Shown here one piece after another: positions 57,192 to 64,000 of a stretch of DNA of 64,000 nt (position 1 is the stretch's first letter; every line of letters begins with the position of its first letter). Both the position numbers and the translations under genes were made by a program. The notes below the pieces were generated by a model. That model made no database searches. It worked only from the letters and a program-made list of their open reading frames with translations, and had not been told where the DNA came from. Origin of the DNA: a virus. The stretch is from IMG/VR virus record IMGVR_UViG_3300008262_000201, positions 1-64,000 of that record, one strand, 5' to 3'.

Positions 57192-57869
57192 TCAATAACC
57201 AGGTGTAGATAATGGATTGGTTATAACACCTAGATTCTTGCTCATGCTACCTAAGAATTCTGCAAATCGTTGACCTGCATTTTTAGGTTGTGGTGCACTT
57301 TGCATAGCTTGCTGCATCAACTTGATACCCATTGCTTCTTCAAGCGTAGGTCCATACACAGGTGCAGAGCCCGCTACTTGTGGTGCTGGCGCTGCGACAG
57401 AAGGTTGTCCGCCAACGTCAAGAGGATCTCCTAACACACGTTGTGCGTTAGCGTATAGATCGCCTCCTTTTCTAAAACGTGGCAATGCCCCACGGACAGA
57501 TGTACCGAAAGAATCCTTTGCTTCTAGAGAAACATTTGGATTGCCGCCAAGGACCGTGGCATATGCACGATCAATACCCATGCCTGGTTTAAAACCTCTG
57601 TCTTCAAAATACTTCAAAACAGCAGGCATTTGACCAGCCCTTGTTTGAGGACCAGTAATTCCGTATAGTTTTTGTTCGTTTTGTCCAAACTGAATTAAAC
57701 CTTTGTGCCGTCCTCCTGCGCCCCCTACAATGTTAGGATCCATATTCATCCCTGATTCCAGGGATAAAAATGCGCCAAACTCATATGGATCTAAGCCAAG
57801 GCGCTTAGCTCCTTCAAAGATTGCTTGCCTTTCGTTTGTAGGAAGAATTCCAACTCGTGGTGTGGCCAT
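57192..57869 (-). CDS. Virion-associated lytic transglycosylase-like protein
   Basis: 225 residues. SLT-like core in the first ~110 residues: FGAFLSLESGMN (E38-S39), HKGLIQFGQNEQKLYG and IDRAYATVLGGNPNVS. The later half is Gly/Pro/Ala-rich and disordered. Probably degrades peptidoglycan during DNA entry. Confidence 0.78.
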   Translation of the reverse strand: MATPRVGILPTNERQAIFEGAKRLGLDPYEFGAFLSLESGMNMDPNIVGGAGGRHKGLIQFGQNEQKLYGITGPQTRAGQMPAVLKYFEDRGFKPGMGIDRAYATVLGGNPNVSLEAKDSFGTSVRGALPRFRKGGDLYANAQRVLGDPLDVGGQPSVAAPAPQVAGSAPVYGPTLEEAMGIKLMQQAMQSAPQPKNAGQRFAEFLGSMSKNLGVITNPLSTPGY

Positions 57870-57882
57870 GGCAATTAGGTCC

Positions 57883-58029
57883 TTATTCTCCTACCCAATT
57901 TGAATCTGCTTTGAGTCCAGGAATAAAAACAGTCTGTACAGCGGCAACAAGACTGATCTTCGTGGCTAAACGCTTAACAAAATTAGGACAGAGAATCATT
58001 GGTTTAAAAGCAACAACACTGGCCCCCAT
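57883..58029 (-). CDS. 48-residue hydrophobic protein
   Basis: MGASVVAFKPMILCPNFVKR then LATKISLVAAVQTVFIPGLK and a short polar end. It fills the gap between two virion genes. There is no SD. A plus-strand ORF in the same place is less likely given the operon direction. Confidence 0.5.
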   Translation of the reverse strand: MGASVVAFKPMILCPNFVKRLATKISLVAAVQTVFIPGLKADSNWVGE

Positions 58030-58084
58030 AGATCAAAGATCTGTGTCCAGTAGGTTGGGCTTACATGCTGAGCAATGCCAAAAA

Positions 58085-59068
58085 TCAACGTTTGGTGTAT
58101 TGGTTTAAAAGCTCTTGGAACTCTTCTGGACTCATGTTTTTAAAACGAGGATCAGCAAAGTTCACAGGCGGTGCACCTTCTCCACCAATAAAGCTAGGAG
58201 ATGCGGGATTCAACATAGCATCTGCCATTGGTACGGCGGGTGTAGGACCTTGAGTAGCCTGGTTCCAAGTGAACTCAGCTCGATTTTCCAGGGATGGAAG
58301 TTCTTGGATACCAATACCGCGTTGAATTGCATCGTAGCCAACAGCGCCTGGTTTTACTTTGGAAGCAAGGCCACCAGGGGCGCCATACTTTGCTGCCCAA
58401 ATTGCCATGCCTTGGTCACGTACCTTAGCACGTTCATCAGCAATTGCTTGCTTCTGCATGTCAGGGTTAGCTTTCACCATCGCCTCAACCCTGGCACGCT
58501 CCCGTTCGTACTCACGGTTTTGTGCAGCGTACGGATCAATAGGTGCGAAAGAACCTGCACCGGAAAAGCCACCCCCTCCACCTTGTGCTGCTCCTGGAGA
58601 ACGTGGTGCAGTGTCTTGAATAAAACGACCTTGCGTTCCAGGGGTGTTAAGAGAGTTTAAAGTAGCACTACTTCCAGTTCCATTCAATAATTGCCAACCG
58701 TAATCATCGCCACCCCAATAGACAGGTTTACCGTTTAATACTGCTTGAGTACCAATAGGACGCTGTTGTTGTCCTGGTGGAGATTTAGTCGCCCTTGGAG
58801 CACCTCCACCTGAGCCAATTACATTTTCAATGCTATTTCCAAGTGCCCCAAGACGTGTGATGATGTTATCTTGTGGGTTGATAACTTGTTGAGTTTGCTC
58901 AATAATATCAGGAATAGCAAATAACGGGCTTATAAATTTGCCAGCTCCCCTAAGCCCTACGGTTGGTTTTATAGGAATTGCTGCTCGAGCATTTAAACGT
59001 TGGCGAGCAATACTACCGGCATCTTGGCCTTTAGGATTTGCCTGATTAAGAAAATCAAACCAAGCCAT
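58085..59068 (-). CDS. Virion-associated protein, 327 residues
   Basis: Gly/Pro/Gln-rich, low-complexity in the centre (about 150-175: AAQGGGGGFSGAGSFAPIDP). The C-terminus ends NMSPEEFQELLNQY. No family recognised. Confidence 0.65.
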   Translation of the reverse strand: MAWFDFLNQANPKGQDAGSIARQRLNARAAIPIKPTVGLRGAGKFISPLFAIPDIIEQTQQVINPQDNIITRLGALGNSIENVIGSGGGAPRATKSPPGQQQRPIGTQAVLNGKPVYWGGDDYGWQLLNGTGSSATLNSLNTPGTQGRFIQDTAPRSPGAAQGGGGGFSGAGSFAPIDPYAAQNREYERERARVEAMVKANPDMQKQAIADERAKVRDQGMAIWAAKYGAPGGLASKVKPGAVGYDAIQRGIGIQELPSLENRAEFTWNQATQGPTPAVPMADAMLNPASPSFIGGEGAPPVNFADPRFKNMSPEEFQELLNQYTKR

Positions 59069-59070
59069 AA

Positions 59071-59532
59071 TTACCTCCAGACCTCATGTAAATAAATGCG
59101 TGAACCAACAGCAGTGTCGGCAGGACCAGGTAATGCCTGGATAAATTCAGCACCAGAACGTTCGTAACGATAACGAGCCTGGAACGGATCTTTGTAGTTT
59201 GGAACGTAAAGAATCTGCGCAAGTCGATTGGTTTCGTAGAGATAAATCTCGTCCCAAACCTTCAAAGATTCCCTGGCATTGCTGGAGCGAATCGTACGAT
59301 CCACATCACCAACGATGTTCTCAATGCGAGTAGAAGGCGAAGTAGCAACTTCGGTTTTCTTCTCGGCAGTATCGCAACGACCAAGTTGAATAATAACTTT
59401 GTCGTAGAAGTATGAATCCGGGATGGTGTTCATAGCTTCTTCCAGACGAGCGTAATCGCCCGCTGGTACGGTGACCGTGAAGTAGCCGAGGTGGTATCGG
59501 ACTCTACTTTTATCGAAGTCGCTGAGATGCAC
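59071..59532 (-). CDS. Virion protein, possible head-tail connector component
   Basis: 153 residues, GTG start. FTVTVPAGDYARLEEAMNTI and RESLKVWDEIYLYETNRLAQ. Preceded by a TATAAT box. The assignment is positional only. Confidence 0.55.
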   Translation of the reverse strand: MHLSDFDKSRVRYHLGYFTVTVPAGDYARLEEAMNTIPDSYFYDKVIIQLGRCDTAEKKTEVATSPSTRIENIVGDVDRTIRSSNARESLKVWDEIYLYETNRLAQILYVPNYKDPFQARYRYERSGAEFIQALPGPADTAVGSRIYLHEVWR

Positions 59533-59554
59533 AGCTTAGTTCCGTATGTTTTTT

Positions 59555-59560
59555 ATTATA
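59555..59560 (-). promoter_or_regulatory. Late-promoter-like TATAAT box
   Basis: Minus strand GAGCTTATAATAAAAAA, 23 nt before the GTG at 59532; it overlaps the stop of the upstream gene. Confidence 0.5.
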
Positions 59561-60290
59561 AGCTCATTGGATTTTGTAGAACTCCAAGGCCTCCCATTGC
59601 TTGCATCATTTGCTCCATCGTTGCACGATGATCCGTGCGTTGCGGGGGATTAAGTAATTGTTGCATCATTGTTGTTTGCAGTTGATCTTGCATATAACGT
59701 TTCAAAAAATCTTGTCGTGTTTCTGCAGTATTTGCATCAGCAGTAGCACCTGGACTAACAGCTTGACCAGTGGGAACTAAGACTTCTGTTTCTGCTTCAG
59801 GGCGATCAACATTGCCATGGCCAACGCGGAATACAACCTTACCACTAGGATCTAAAGCCTCAGAAAAATATCCATATCCTCCACCACTACCGCGACGAAT
59901 CTTGCCGCCTGCAATGCCAGGTATGTAAATAGATGCGTCTTCTACAGCACCTTTATCAAACCTGCTTTTACCTTTAAAAGGTACATAGAAATCAAAAGAA
60001 TCAAATCCAGGACTTTGACTATGAGCGTGCGCCGCTGCTGCTCTTTCTAGTAAATCAATTTTATCTGATAGATCTGCTGCTGTATTCCACCTCCTTCCAG
60101 CCACTGCGTTGTTTGAGAATTCTATTTCGCGCCCATGAGAACCGTATTGGTTTGCCAATGCATCCATTGCTTTGACTTTCTCAATAGCAGGGAGCGACTT
60201 TAACGCTTTCCAATCAATGTGATAGGGAGAGCTGCCACCAATTTTATTACTAGGTCCTGTATATCCACTGCGATTAACAGAGTATGCCAT
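59556..60290 (-). CDS. Virion-associated protein, 244 residues
   Basis: Gly/Ser start (YSVNRSGYTGPSNKIGGSSP), central beta region, Gln/Met-rich C-terminus (MQDQLQTTMMQQLLNPPQRT). No family recognised. Bounded upstream by a terminator and a promoter-like box. Confidence 0.62.
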   Translation of the reverse strand: MAYSVNRSGYTGPSNKIGGSSPYHIDWKALKSLPAIEKVKAMDALANQYGSHGREIEFSNNAVAGRRWNTAADLSDKIDLLERAAAAHAHSQSPGFDSFDFYVPFKGKSRFDKGAVEDASIYIPGIAGGKIRRGSGGGYGYFSEALDPSGKVVFRVGHGNVDRPEAETEVLVPTGQAVSPGATADANTAETRQDFLKRYMQDQLQTTMMQQLLNPPQRTDHRATMEQMMQAMGGLGVLQNPMSL

Positions 60291-60305
60291 GTTGTTTTAT
60301 TTCTT

Positions 60306-60311
60306 ATTTTA
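60306..60311 (-). promoter_or_regulatory. Late-promoter-like TAAAAT box
   Basis: Minus strand CTCGTAAAATAAGAAAT, 16 nt before the ATG at 60290, right after the terminator at 60317-60341. Confidence 0.5.
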
Positions 60312-60316
60312 CGAGC

Positions 60317-60341
60317 AAAAAACCCCCGGTTTCCCAGGGGC
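60317..60341 (-). terminator. Rho-independent terminator (minus strand)
   Basis: CCCCTGG-GAAA-CCGGGGG followed by TTTTTT. It ends the transcript of the 60359-60790 and upstream capsid genes. Confidence 0.82.
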
Positions 60342-60358
60342 TAGATAGGAGATAAGTA

Positions 60359-60790
60359 TCAAACTCTGATCAAGTCTGCTGCTAAAACCGCGTCCCAATC
60401 AACCCGTTTAATTTGCTTTAACTGTTCAAGATTGTTAAACCTTTCACCCGATAAGGACATCTGAAGATCTTTAATTTCTCGAGCTGTTTTCAATCCGATA
60501 CCCTTAATATGATCAGCGATCATCTGTGGGGTAGCGCCATTGATGTTAAGGCGTGTGTCCGGGGGGAAAGTGCGTGGTTCTTCCTGCGATGCTTTATCTT
60601 TCACGCGAAGAGTTTTTACTTTCTTCGTGGCTTCTTCGTCAGGTGTGAGTTCAGTTTTGTAAGCGGTGTAAAGGCGACCGTCCTGGTCTTTGACCATGAA
60701 CCAATCGCCTTGATCCCATTCGCTTACAATCTCAACACGTGCACCTGTCTTTTTATGCTGATAAAGCATATCTGCAGTTGGTGTAGACAT
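60359..60790 (-). CDS. Helix-hairpin-helix-containing protein
   Basis: 143 residues. A C-terminal HhH-like region (about 80-140: INGATPQMIADHIKGIGLKT, LEQLKQIKRVDWDAVLAADL) suggests DNA binding; the N-terminus (KKTGARVEIVSEWDQGDW) may be a small SH3-like domain. It follows the putative decoration gene. Role unclear. Confidence 0.62.
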   Translation of the reverse strand: MSTPTADMLYQHKKTGARVEIVSEWDQGDWFMVKDQDGRLYTAYKTELTPDEEATKKVKTLRVKDKASQEEPRTFPPDTRLNINGATPQMIADHIKGIGLKTAREIKDLQMSLSGERFNNLEQLKQIKRVDWDAVLAADLIRV

Positions 60791-60813
60791 AAGACCAGTT
60801 GTTCACTGGTCTT
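60791..60813 (-). promoter_or_regulatory. Hairpin abutting the ATG of the HhH gene
   Basis: AAGACCAG/CTGGTCTT (8 bp, 7-nt loop) ends immediately before the ATG at 60790. Terminator-like, but no U tract; could set the level of the following protein relative to the capsid gene. Confidence 0.6.
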
Positions 60814-60825
60814 AGTTTAACCTAA

Positions 60826-61638
60826 TCAGCTAACAACGCGACCAGTGAGGTACATGTCGATATCTTCGTAACCAGGGGCGACATCAGGTTGGATGTAGCA
60901 CACTTCCACAACCAGGTAACCAGCGCGGCTGGCGGCACTGTCAGCAGCAGAAATGTAGAAACCACCAGAAGTCGTGGTGCTATTAGCGGTTTCCTTAGCG
61001 AACACTTTGAAAGTGGTCGAGCTATTCAGCGAGTAGTAAGCGTTACCAGGAAGAGGACCAAGTACGCCAGAGCTCAGAATGAAAGGATTGGTGCCGTAAC
61101 CAGCAGTACCACCAGCAAAGTAAATCTCGCCAGCTTGGGTACCAGATACGGTAGAGGTGAGGTTGGCTTGTGCCACACCTTCACCAACGCCAGAAGCAGC
61201 AGTGGGGCTACCACCATTGCTGCGACCAAAGGAGATCACGTTGCCAGTTGCGGCATACACACCAGAAGCAACGGTACCATCCCAACCAGAAGCAACGGAA
61301 ATCGCAGTGCGATACACGTAAGCAGGAAGGGTGGAGTTACCAGAGATCACCATGCCGGTGATGTTGGGACGAGTGTCGTCTTGGCGGTAAGGCGAAGGAA
61401 CGATCACATCAGCGTTAGTGGTGACGGCAAGAGAGCCGGTGCCACCAGAAATGCCTACAACGGGCACATAACCACGCTGCTGGAAGTAACGGTAACCAGG
61501 GGTAGCCAGCACCGAAGTGGGGCCTGCGTTGGAACCAGTATCAGTACCAGCGGCATTAGGGTCGATATTGCGATACCAACCGTTGAGAGCATTATTCCAG
61601 TTACCTGGATAAATCTTTTTAGCCGTTAAATAAGTCAT
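60826..61638 (-). CDS. Capsid-associated or decoration-type protein
   Basis: 270 residues, Gly/Thr/Ala-rich beta protein with GYVPVVGISGGTGSLAVTTN and GEIYFAGGTAGYGTNPFI-like strands. Directly follows the major capsid gene and has a GGAAAG-type SD. Probably head decoration or vertex protein; not confirmed. Confidence 0.65.
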   Translation of the reverse strand: MTYLTAKKIYPGNWNNALNGWYRNIDPNAAGTDTGSNAGPTSVLATPGYRYFQQRGYVPVVGISGGTGSLAVTTNADVIVPSPYRQDDTRPNITGMVISGNSTLPAYVYRTAISVASGWDGTVASGVYAATGNVISFGRSNGGSPTAASGVGEGVAQANLTSTVSGTQAGEIYFAGGTAGYGTNPFILSSGVLGPLPGNAYYSLNSSTTFKVFAKETANSTTTSGGFYISAADSAASRAGYLVVEVCYIQPDVAPGYEDIDMYLTGRVVS

Positions 61639-61665
61639 TTATCTTTCCAGATATGTTTGTTGTTA

Positions 61666-62832
61666 TCAGATGTTGCCGTCATCTTGGATGAAGCTGAACG
61701 CGGTCGTGATGAAATCGGTGTTAAGGATTTCGAAACCAGCGTAAAGTTGCCAAATCAGAATGATGAAGCGGCTGAAGTCGTCGTTGTTGTTGATCAGCAC
61801 CTGAGCATTCGGGCCGCCGATACCAACGCCAACAGCTTGAGGACCGAAGAAGTAACCTTGGGCCACTTCACGAGAAGCATAAGTACCACCAGTGCCATCG
61901 AAGGAAGCACTGATGCTCTTGCTTGGGAAGTTGGTCGACTCGAAGAACTTCACGCCTTCGAACTGAACGCCAGTAGGCATTACAGGTTCACCAGCCAGGA
62001 AGTAACCTTGACCAGCCTGGGGACCCATGTAGAAGCTGGCGTTGTTAGGCATCATGGGATTACCCATGTACATGCCTTGACCAGGGTTACCAGCGTAACG
62101 TGCAATCTCACGGAAGTCAGGATCACGACGCAGGTGCATCATGAAGACGGGATCGCAAATGCAACGATACAGACCATCAGAGAAGGTCGGCACGTTACGC
62201 TTACGCAGGTCCTTAACAACGTTCAGCAGGTCGGTACGAACCTGGAATTGCTGAACATCAGCAGTGTACTCAGTGGCGGTGTAAGCAATACGACCAGAAG
62301 AATCTTTGGTCTTGCCACCAGCAAAGTAGTAACCACCTTGCGAAGTAGAGGCGGCACCATTGGCTTCAGCTTTGGCGAGTTCATCAAGGAACACGCGGTC
62401 ACGCCAACGGCGATAGTCGTCGAGCAGCGTCAAGCTACCGATCGACTGGTGGAACATATTCAGGTTCCCGCTGTCCAAAAGCAGGCGCTGCGCAGTGATC
62501 AGCGTCTCACGCGCAATCTTGAAAGTGCTAGGCTGAGTCGGATCACCCGGATCTGCAGGGCCGGTGTACTCTTTGAGTACCACCAACACCTTTTCCTTTG
62601 TGATGTTGCGGCTGTTGGCAGTACCGATAGTCTGGTCGGACACACGCTCACGGCTGTCCTTGGTACCAGGGGTACCCCAGAACTTATAGCGGTCTAACTG
62701 AACGGTTTGACCAGGCTGCCGAGTAAAGTCATGAACGACCACAGGCTCGACTGCCATTTCTGCGATGTACGCAGGATGGGGACGGTAAAGTTCCGCACCC
62801 AAGATTTTTGGAAAGTCATTATCAATAAACAC
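61666..62832 (-). CDS. Probable major capsid protein
   Basis: 388 residues, GTG start. N-terminal DNDFPKILGAELYRPHPAYI, RQPGQTVQLDRYKFWGTPGT and QRLLLDSGNLNMFHQSIGSL are typical of a cyanophage capsid protein with an extended N-arm; C-terminal ILIWQLYAGFEIL. The region 173-185 (YYFAGGKTKDSSG) looks like an exposed loop. The HK97 fold cannot be proved by eye, but position (head of the virion operon), size and GC-rich codon use agree. Confidence 0.75.
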   Translation of the reverse strand: MFIDNDFPKILGAELYRPHPAYIAEMAVEPVVVHDFTRQPGQTVQLDRYKFWGTPGTKDSRERVSDQTIGTANSRNITKEKVLVVLKEYTGPADPGDPTQPSTFKIARETLITAQRLLLDSGNLNMFHQSIGSLTLLDDYRRWRDRVFLDELAKAEANGAASTSQGGYYFAGGKTKDSSGRIAYTATEYTADVQQFQVRTDLLNVVKDLRKRNVPTFSDGLYRCICDPVFMMHLRRDPDFREIARYAGNPGQGMYMGNPMMPNNASFYMGPQAGQGYFLAGEPVMPTGVQFEGVKFFESTNFPSKSISASFDGTGGTYASREVAQGYFFGPQAVGVGIGGPNAQVLINNNDDFSRFIILIWQLYAGFEILNTDFITTAFSFIQDDGNI

Positions 62833-62867
62833 TTTGTTTAGACATTTCCATGTCTTATCTATTAGAA

Positions 62868-62873
62868 ATTTTA
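62868..62873 (-). promoter_or_regulatory. Late-promoter-like TAAAAT box for the capsid gene
   Basis: Minus strand GCTAAAATTTCTAATAG, 36 nt before the GTG at 62832. Confidence 0.4.
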
Positions 62874-62892
62874 GCAGTTAGTAACTTATTAG

Positions 62893-63339
62893 TTACATAT
62901 ACTGCAAAGTAGGTGTGGCCGTACGTGCCATCAAGGTATTACTGGAGCCATAACGCTCTGGATCCTCACCTTGAACGACGTTCATAACACCACCACCAAT
63001 CGTGCCACCAAGTGCACCTGCACCAAGAACACCAATTCCAGTACCAAGTGCAAACTCAGCTTTAGGACTAGTAGAACCAGCCTTAACAAGTCTGCTCATG
63101 TAACCTGGCCCAAGAGTTGCCCCTACTCCTGCACCTAAAGCACCGGCGCCTAACGCTTCCGCAATTAGACGACCGGGACTTTTTTCTTGTGCTTGGCCGG
63201 TAACAACGTTTCCAAGGGTGGCAAGACCTGCAGCAGCGGCACCTGCACCGAGAGTGGACAATGTAGGGTCCATTGCTGCATTCATTAATGCCGCTTTACC
63301 CTTTGCAAGTAACGGATTGAATTTACCGGCCAGTTTCAT
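62893..63339 (-). CDS. Glycine-zipper membrane-type protein
   Basis: 148 residues. GAGAAAAGLATLGNVVTGQ and LGAGALGAGVGATLGPGYM, then GTGIGVLGAGALGGTIGGGV are Gly/Ala-rich helices that usually insert in membranes. It may be a virion-internal pore or ejection component. Located between capsid and the partial gene. Confidence 0.65.
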   Translation of the reverse strand: MKLAGKFNPLLAKGKAALMNAAMDPTLSTLGAGAAAAGLATLGNVVTGQAQEKSPGRLIAEALGAGALGAGVGATLGPGYMSRLVKAGSTSPKAEFALGTGIGVLGAGALGGTIGGGVMNVVQGEDPERYGSSNTLMARTATPTLQYM

Positions 63340-63343
63340 TGCC

Positions 63344-64000
63344 TCACTCCATCACAAACAATTTGTTTGCAACGACTTGAGGTTGAGCTTGATTCAGTAA
63401 ACGCCAAGCATTTGTGGGGTCCACATCCATTTGGCTCTTAAAGCTGCCCCAGAAATTTTCAGGACGTTGAGGAGCAGATGCAGAAGGAGGTGCTGGCATG
63501 TACGGATTAATAGCTCCCACTGGTGCGGTGCGGTAACCAGGAGTCTCAAGTTCAGACTCACTTTCGTACACAGGACACGGACCTTCAGGACCAAAGAACT
63601 GCAGTGTGTAATCGCTGAGAACGTCGGGGTTCGTCAGGATCTCGTTATAAGCAAGATTCTCTTGGTGCTCGTTAACTGCAAAGTTTGCATATTGAGTCAG
63701 CAGTTGATTTGCCTGTTCGTTCTCAACACGCTCGTTAACTGCAAAACTTGCATAATCAGTTAACAGACCTTGTGCTTGTTGGCCCCATGCAACAGCACTA
63801 TCCAGCATGCCCTCAAGATTAAGTGCATATTGGTTAAGGATCGCAGGTGCTTCCCAGCCGTAATTATTGATTACGAACCGGCTTTCGTTGCTTAGATCTA
63901 GACGATCCGCCACTGCTTGGCTCAGCTCCTGACTTACGGCCGGAGACGAGGGAATCGAAGAAGTTTGGGAATAATTGGGCGAGTATGTCTGGTTGGCTTG
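63344..64000 (-). CDS. Partial virion-region protein, open at the right edge
   Basis: The frame is open to base 64000 (first codon seen: CAA), so the GTG at 63913 is only an internal codon. Residues include two near-copies of (L)LT(D/Q)YA(S/N)FAVNE(R/H), a duplicated segment. Possible scaffold or capsid-assembly protein, by position only. Confidence 0.65.
   Translation of the reverse strand, partial: QANQTYSPNYSQTSSIPSSPAVSQELSQAVADRLDLSNESRFVINNYGWEAPAILNQYALNLEGMLDSAVAWGQQAQGLLTDYASFAVNERVENEQANQLLTQYANFAVNEHQENLAYNEILTNPDVLSDYTLQFFGPEGPCPVYESESELETPGYRTAPVGAINPYMPAPPSASAPQRPENFWGSFKSQMDVDPTNAWRLLNQAQPQVVANKLFVME

Noticed and set aside
57857-58108. Plus-strand 83-residue ORF between virion genes
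   Set aside because: The minus-strand 48-residue ORF fits the operon direction better and the plus-strand ORF overlaps the neighbouring virion gene.
60889-61629. Plus-strand 246-residue ORF opposite the decoration gene
   Set aside because: Ser/Thr/Arg-rich shadow of a Gly/Thr/Ala-rich minus-strand gene.
61657-62697. Plus-strand 346-residue ORF opposite the capsid gene
   Set aside because: Exact antisense of the capsid coding frame; composition is that of a shadow frame and operon direction is opposite.
1-64000. CRISPR array or Cas genes
   Set aside because: No regularly spaced direct repeats of 25-40 bp with unique spacers; the only 44-bp repeat occurs twice, 387 bp apart, carrying genes between.
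1-64000. Integrase, excisionase-repressor pair or attachment site
   Set aside because: The HTH proteins lack a partner recombinase and no core repeats flank a tRNA. The tRNA-Leu overlaps a gene and shows no attP-like duplication.
1-64000. 2-aminoadenine (Z-genome) genes as in cyanophage S-2L
   Set aside because: No PurZ, MazZ or DatZ motif could be found; the polymerase is a normal T7-like enzyme.

Overview
The window reads as a segment of a virulent double-stranded DNA phage of a freshwater, phycobilisome-containing cyanobacterium. Supporting points are the dense overlapping small genes, a T7-like family A DNA polymerase, a tandem-OB single-strand binding protein, a primase-helicase, ThyX, a dCTP deaminase, tail-fibre and capsid genes, and the host-type auxiliary genes for an NblA-like phycobilisome degradation protein, S-adenosylmethionine decarboxylase and a Dps-like ferritin. 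There is no integrase, lysogeny repressor, terminase or portal in the window, and both ends cut through genes.

Layout. 1-28.2 kb (plus strand) is the early/replication arm: a long series of small unknown genes, a free-standing HNH/AP2 endonuclease, a PcfJ-like protein, tRNA-Leu, thyX, a GP88-like protein, DNA polymerase, SSB, a Gp157-like protein, then a putative virion protein, a Dps-like protein and a large virion-type protein. 28.2-32.0 kb (minus) holds an HNH gene, two aberrant tRNA-like genes, a palindrome and small conserved genes, one of them a methyltransferase. 32.0-40.4 kb (plus) holds a PD-(D/E)XK nuclease, primase-helicase, speD, a glycosyltransferase, two HNH-like genes and small proteins. 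40.4-46.6 kb (minus) carries a two-domain endolysin and the tail fibres. 46.6-50.2 kb is a mixed block with an HTH protein, a degenerate Dam-like methyltransferase, dCTP deaminase and a DUF3310 protein. 50.2-64 kb (minus) carries nblA, lysozyme and the virion genes, including the probable major capsid protein.

Regulatory architecture is the most unusual part. Many early genes lack a Shine-Dalgarno sequence. Instead they carry a compact RNA structure 20-36 nt before the ATG, followed by a G-poor, CAAC-rich spacer. Two families are visible, each with compensatory base changes between copies: eight hairpins with a conserved CAU/UGUAAGU internal loop (0.8-5.3 kb) and six minimal H-type pseudoknots (6.5-21.3 kb). 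A second feature is a pair of ~200-bp elements (3.2 and 37.7 kb) with a 15-bp inverted repeat and TGAATAC iterons spaced exactly 22 bp apart in both copies; they are candidate origins or protein-loading sites. The minus-strand late genes instead use a TANAATAA promoter-like box about 16-36 nt upstream and frequent GTG starts.

Family assignments are made by eye from conserved motifs. No database or folding program was run.
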